The notes under the pieces were generated by a model, which was not told the origin of the DNA, ran no database searches, and worked only from the letters and a program-made list of their open reading frames with translations. Below, one piece after another: positions 6,701-6,752 of a stretch of DNA of 6,752 nucleotides. The stretch is from Kiritimatiellia bacterium. Its GTDB lineage: Bacteria; Verrucomicrobiota; Kiritimatiellia; RFP12; UBA3636. A program made the position numbers and the translations under genes. The stretch is taken from the NCBI GenBank assembly GCA_017413145.1, contig JAFPUX010000337.1:1-6752 (forward strand), written 5' to 3'. Numbering within the stretch: the first letter of the stretch is position 1; every line of letters starts with the position of its first letter.

Positions 6701-6751
6701 GGCTACGCGATCGCGGACAACACCGGCGTCAACGCGAGCAACTACGTCGCC
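2..6751 (+). CDS. Giant modular repeat protein, internal fragment (MBG/YDG, beta-helix-like and InlB-type modules); probable surface or secreted adhesin-like protein
   Basis: This frame is open for 2250 codons with neither start nor stop, so both ends lie outside the window. The translation shows a recurring set of extracellular beta modules: MBG/YDG-type domains (hallmarks YDGT, GTYAI, PNYDV or GNYxI, then GTFTIT), four beta-helix-like blocks (YATLxxAV, then LDLNGH, then rungs such as VTINGGTF), and InlB-type repeats (VTFDANGG ... LVADW; TFEGW ... DATYTASF). The composition is rich in Ala, Thr, Gly, Val and Asp and poor in Lys/Arg. Only 11 cysteines are present (residues 11, 353, 413, 414, 861, 1023, 1729, 1885, 1946, 1982, 1985). 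No enzyme motif, transmembrane segment, LPXTG, PEP-CTERM or autotransporter barrel is visible. The frame is supported by the near-identical repeat copies, where 5 of the 9 changed codons are synonymous in this frame. Codons end almost uniformly in G or C. Proteins of this style are usually secreted or cell-surface stalks or adhesins; that role is inferred from architecture alone. Confidence 0.93.
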   Translation, partial: MTVTANANTICYGDEPAAAGVAYDGFAEGEDASVLAGTLAYAYNYAQYGDVGTYAITPSGLSGGNYEIEFVAGSLVVTQKVVGLSWGETSFTYDGTEKSPTVEIVGVVNGDDASVTVSGGASAAGTHTATAALAGTKSGNYSLPTVHTTDFTIAPATMTITVAGTKVETTYDGTAKTASGYAANSGSAFFDASKVVFTGTASTTETAAGTYAMGLAASQFGYDDANFADVTFDVADGELKIAKAAVTVTADAKSKVAGNADPALTATVEGKPAAGDEVAYTLARVAGEAPGPYDIAVTPGTNPNYDVTAVKGTFTITGAAATVFTVADGGATTNTVGYYATLADAVAAAMNGCTVALLANVNEAIVNTADKNFAIDLNGKTWSSDSDVLATSAGTITINATNGGTMTTEAAQCCAVWAKGGDVVINGGTFTSKDNEEATVYVSNADSVVTINGGTFENTDTRPYRWKTSLQALTLNVKNDLEGRHLVVNGGTFIGNDPQLGDDTAGGTSAQSSVAFVSPGYVAIDDGSGHFVVQPGWNVTFDANGGSPAPDAQRVAAGGTATEPTGVAKANHSLRAWRLNGADFDFDTVLSADIELVADWAIDQFDVIWIADGRQVASNRVDYGTVTSTLKPADPTKTGDGALYTFEGWGEIAETVTADATYTASFKTWTKVAVPAAVTGLVYDGTLQTGVAAGAGYAIADNTGVNASNYVATVTLADPANTVWADDTAAPTATTNVPVAWSIARAQATVTAVNASKIAGNPDPASFTATETGVVEGDTLDYTVARVAGEAVGSYDIEVTLGSNPNYDVTATKGTFTITGAAAAVITVAGDVATTNYSATVTAALEAAPGGATVVVLADTCERVYATVDNDVTLDINGHTMTSPVDDVIVKNGTGTLTIRDTAATPGLVKSTVNGVDLGVAVWARQGKVVVESGVFENNSNYEATLYVSNGAYAEVKGGTFRNVAEGEYNWQSGWAPVNLNVQNGHADKANAIVVSGGTFSADPMLGDDSLKGAGNFVDPAYCAPSVGGVFTVVPRIDIALATVTVADDLVYDGTARTGVVSVVYGTTNLVLGTDYVVTYADNVAAGTDTASAVLVGTNLWTGTVSTNFSIAQKPVTVKADNQLVVFGDPEAPLTVTVSGLVEGKSTNLLSWTASREPGNDVGTYAITVTGAASQGNYAVTFAGGTYTIAAAGTMTLYVAGYEGVYDGAAHSNAVQVVPAAGTTLRYSVDGGATWALAAPALTGVGRLDVLVQATNANFTAVSTNVVLAITNRPVVVTADSATKTYDGTALTNGTATATGLVAGHVLAGATVAGSRTDVGSSANVPSAAAIEDAAGADVTANYAIAYANGTLTVTPAAVTVTADAKSKVAGNADPALTATVEGKPAAGVEVAYTLARVEGEAPGTYDIEVTPGTNPNYDVTAVKGTFTITDAAAAVITVAGDVATTTYYATLTNAVAAAVHAGDVVKLLADVEVDNFLRIPATSDIVLDLNGHELTESASFPNLYPIIANFGSLVITNGTITTVAGIQNNGTLVLEEGQYNQVDRNDVQFVNMKGANSPTVTINGGTFNTLGPVVRTDTANSTINVHGGTLYTAAQAVIFTKGNAGKGGTTIVVDGGTLASTIPAGGLEAGYIATGIALNNDDTLTFGGTATLSVTNGVGILVRAGEVTVNGGVIESVGNVSGRGMGDSSTVVPSAAIVYDTASDYPGYAAGDAVTINAGTILSDTVPCVRQVADEGDVAAVLIPTTSTALFSDADAEGVPAGYALKETGAGTGLYSIAKTYVVVYENYDHAVLQVTTNFVDDATPAYAGDTPVKPADANGVYTFDAWSPATNATVTADATYTATYTTVAAKATVFTVADNGATTNTVGWYATLADAVAAATNGCTVLLLGDVTLDTRVEPNAGANTSIVIDLGGNTIARTGTSGNGSAFDVKSGNVLITNGVINCTQDDAAIAADGVYAITSRSGSNVTLADLAITVDSECGACAYPFAGSTMTIESGTYANVTTTPYRYNAAITGMAVNQPNNATQNLVIKGGSFSKYDPQLGDDSGAMTDFTADGYVAIADGSGNWVVQPGWNVTFDANGGSPTPDAQRVAAGGTATEPTGVAKANHSLRAWRLNGADFDFDTVLSADIELVADWAIDTFDVIWIADGRQVASNRVDWGTVTSTLKPADPTKTGDGALYTFEGWGEIAETVTADAIYTASFKTWTKVAVPAAVTGLVYDGTLQTGVAAGAGYAIADNTGVNASNYVA
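731..961 (+). repeat. MBG repeat copy 1 (77 residues)
   Basis: Residues 244-320, starting AAVTVTADAKSK and ending GTFTITGAA, with the MBG hallmark PNYDVTAVKG near the end. It has the same length (231 bp) as the copies at 2237-2467 and 4070-4300. It differs from the latter at only 7 bases, about 97% identity. Like both other copies it leads directly into a beta-helix-like module. Confidence 0.85.
962..1609 (+). other. Beta-helix-like module 1 (residues 321-536)
   Basis: The module opens with ATVFTVAD and YATLADAVAAA (a short amphipathic segment), then NGCTVALLANV and the rung IDLNGK (375-380). Successive beta rungs follow: TITINATNGGTM, DVVINGGTF, VVTINGGTF and LVVNGGTF. It closes with DPQLGDD (497-503) and GYVAIDDGSGHFVVQPG. 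The periodic V/I-x-I/V-x-GGTF strands suggest a right-handed parallel beta-helix, as in many large bacterial surface proteins. Cys413-Cys414 and Cys353 are unusual in an otherwise cysteine-poor protein. The fold assignment is inferred from sequence periodicity. Confidence 0.7.
1595..2138 (+). repeat. Long direct repeat, copy A
   Basis: This 544 bp segment matches 6209-6752 without gaps, with 11 base differences (98% identity). The offset is 4614 bp, exactly 1538 codons, so the frame is preserved. It covers the end of beta-helix module 1, the InlB pair and the first part of the YDG-like domain. Upstream (about 1558-1594) similarity continues at a lower level. Confidence 0.95.
1610..2002 (+). 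other. InlB-type (Listeria-Bacteroides) repeat pair, copy A (residues 537-667)
   Basis: The first unit (537-603) has WNVTFDANGGSPAPDAQ, a conserved Gly/Thr turn, a LRAWRLNG core and ends IELVADW, the classic InlB B-repeat layout. The second unit (604-667) has FDVIWIADGR, VDYGTV, LKPADPTKTGD, TFEGWGE and DATYTASF, a common sister variant. Such units form beta-grasp-like folds in internalin B and in many gut-bacterial surface proteins, usually as spacers or partner-contact domains. The pair recurs almost unchanged at 6224-6616. Confidence 0.85.
2003..2236 (+). other. YDG-like beta domain (residues 668-745)
   Basis: It follows the InlB pair directly and contains LVYDGTLQTGV, then GYAIADNTGVNASNYVATVTL, and ends NTVWADD ... 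VAWSIARA. This pattern (YDG near the start, NAxNYxATV in the middle, W-D and W-S-I strands at the end) is a familiar surface-protein beta repeat related to YDG/MBG domains. The first 45 residues recur at the right edge of the window with no amino-acid change. Confidence 0.7.
2237..2467 (+). repeat. MBG repeat copy 2 (77 residues, diverged)
   Basis: Residues 746-822, starting AQATVTAVNASKIAGNPDP and ending GTFTITGAA. It aligns without gaps to the copies at 731-961 and 4070-4300 but is clearly more diverged (for example GVVEGDTLDYTVARVAGEAV). Its last about 30 bases and the start of the next module are nearly identical to the corresponding junction at 4270-4335. It again immediately precedes a beta-helix-like module. 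Confidence 0.82.
2468..3109 (+). other. Beta-helix-like module 2 (residues 823-1036)
   Basis: The module opens with AVITVAGDVATT, then a degenerate lead segment YSATVTAALEAAPGG, the strand ATVVVLADT and the rung LDINGH (874-879). Rungs include GTLTIRD, KVVVESGVF, YAEVKGGTF and IVVSGGTF. It closes with DPMLGDD (1003-1009), followed by an acidic/Gly stretch and VFTVVPR. Overall plan and length (214 residues) match module 1, including VAVWARQG opposite CAVWAKG and YEATLYVSN opposite EEATVYVSN. Unlike module 1 it is followed by YDG-type domains rather than an InlB pair. Confidence 0.7.
3110..4069 (+). other. Run of four MBG/YDG-type beta domains (residues 1037-1356)
   Basis: Domain one (3110-3343) has LVYDGTARTGV, GTDYVVTY and NFSIAQK. 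Domain two (3344-3580) is MBG-like: VTVKADNQLVVFGDPEAPL, VGTYAITV, GNYAVTF and GTYTIAAAG. Domain three (3581-3817) has EGVYDGAAHSN, LRYSVDGGATW and ATNANFTAV. Domain four (3818-4069) is a clear YDG domain with ATKTYDGTALTNGTATATG and NYAIAYANGTLTVTPA. All four are 78-84 residues and abut without linkers, consistent with a rigid beta stalk between modules 2 and 3. No binding or catalytic motif is seen. Exact boundaries are by eye. Confidence 0.7.
4070..4300 (+). repeat. MBG repeat copy 3 (77 residues)
   Basis: Residues 1357-1433, starting AAVTVTADAKSK and ending GTFTITDAA. It differs from the copy at 731-961 at 7 of 231 bases. Two changes are silent and five alter the protein (D to V, A to E, P to T, A to E, G to D, copy 1 to copy 3). 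It leads straight into the third beta-helix-like module. Confidence 0.85.
4301..5341 (+). other. Beta-helix-like module 3, extended (residues 1434-1780)
   Basis: The module opens with AVITVAGDVATT, YYATLTNAVAAAVHAGD, VVKLLADV and LDLNGH (1488-1493). Many short rungs follow: SLVITNGTI, TLVLEEGQY, TVTINGGTF, TINVHGGTL, TIVVDGGTL, TLSVTNGV, EVTVNGGVI and AVTINAGTI. It ends with GYALKETGAGTGLYSIAK. At 347 residues it is about 125-130 longer than the other three modules, so it should have several more helical turns. It lacks the DPxLGDD closing motif found in the others. The right-handed beta-helix interpretation rests on the regular spacing of hydrophobic-strand/GG turns. Confidence 0.72.
5342..5548 (+). 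other. Single InlB-type repeat (residues 1781-1849)
   Basis: Contains YVVVYENYDHAVLQ, TPAYAGDTPVKPADANG, YTFDAWSP and TVTADATYTATY. This is the sister InlB variant seen at residues 604-667 (compare TFEGWGE and VTADATYTASF). It is not accompanied by the VTFDANGG unit and is the only InlB-type unit here placed before, rather than after, a short-type beta-helix module. Confidence 0.72.
5549..6223 (+). other. Beta-helix-like module 4 (residues 1850-2074)
   Basis: The opening ATVFTVADNGATTNTVG and WYATLADAVAAATNGC closely matches module 1. The rung is IDLGGN (1911-1916), followed by NVLITNGVI, NVTLADLAI, TMTIESGTY and LVIKGGSF. It closes with DPQLGDD (2041-2047) and GYVAIADGSGNWVVQPG, again as in module 1. 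The interior is different and carries Cys1946, Cys1982 and Cys1985 (CGAC). No MBG copy precedes it; an InlB-type unit does. Confidence 0.7.
6224..6616 (+). other. InlB-type (Listeria-Bacteroides) repeat pair, copy B (residues 2075-2205)
   Basis: The two-unit layout of residues 537-667 recurs with only four amino-acid changes: A to T after GGSP, Q to T between units, Y to W before GTVTST, and T to I in DATYTASF. The same module types precede it (beta-helix) and follow it (YDG-like) as for copy A. Confidence 0.85.
6617..6751 (+). other. YDG-like beta domain, cut by window edge (residues 2206-2250)
   Basis: TWTKVAVPAAVTGLVYDGT ... NASNYVA is the first 45 residues of the domain seen at 2003-2236. 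It is identical in protein and differs at two silent third-codon bases. The domain and the reading frame continue past the end of the window. Confidence 0.75.
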
Positions 6752-6752
6752 A

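Larger units (their letters stand above)
6209..6752 (+). repeat. Long direct repeat, copy B (runs off the window)
   Basis: Second copy of the 544 bp segment. Five of the nine altered codons are synonymous and four change an amino acid. The match is still perfect at the last base of the window, so the true repeat is longer than can be seen here. Confidence 0.95.

Noticed and set aside
2..6751. Insertion sequence or phage tail-fibre origin
   Set aside because: No terminal inverted repeats, transposase or phage structural motifs are seen. The InlB, MBG and YDG mix points to a bacterial surface protein.

Overview
The whole window lies inside one gene. Reading codons from base 2, the + strand stays open for 2250 codons to base 6751, with no start, stop, frameshift or intergenic gap. 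I translated this frame line by line. The product is an internal fragment (roughly 225 kDa) of a giant, acidic, Ala/Thr/Gly/Val/Asp-rich protein that looks secreted or surface-exposed. The real N- and C-termini lie outside the window, so the signal peptide, anchor and total length are unknown.

The protein is a mosaic of beta-rich modules. Residue numbers count from base 2. Residues 1-320: MBG/YDG-type beta domains. 321-536: first beta-helix-like module. 537-667: a pair of InlB-type (Listeria-Bacteroides) repeats. 668-745: YDG-like domain. 746-822: MBG domain. 823-1036: second beta-helix-like module. 1037-1356: four MBG/YDG-type domains. 1357-1433: MBG domain. 1434-1780: third and longest beta-helix-like module. 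1781-1849: single InlB-type repeat. 1850-2074: fourth beta-helix-like module. 2075-2205: second InlB pair. 2206-2250: start of another YDG-like domain, cut by the window edge.

Three relationships stand out. A segment of at least 544 bp (1595-2138) recurs at 6209-6752 with 11 differences and runs off the window. Three 77-residue MBG copies each sit immediately before a beta-helix-like module, and two of them are about 97% identical in DNA. The first and fourth beta-helix modules have matching ends but different middles, as if their cores were exchanged or diversified.

The organism is a high-GC bacterium with almost all codons ending in G or C. The combination of MBG, YDG, InlB-type repeats and 'DLNGH/K' beta-helix modules in a giant protein, together with high GC and frequent TTN/STN motifs, suggests the Verrucomicrobiota/Kiritimatiellota/Lentisphaerota group. 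A high-GC Coriobacteriia-type actinobacterium is an alternative. This is an inference from style, since no taxonomic marker is present. A role in adhesion or in binding a surface or polysaccharide is plausible, but nothing in the window demonstrates it. I see no RNA genes, mobile elements, CRISPR arrays, promoters or terminators.
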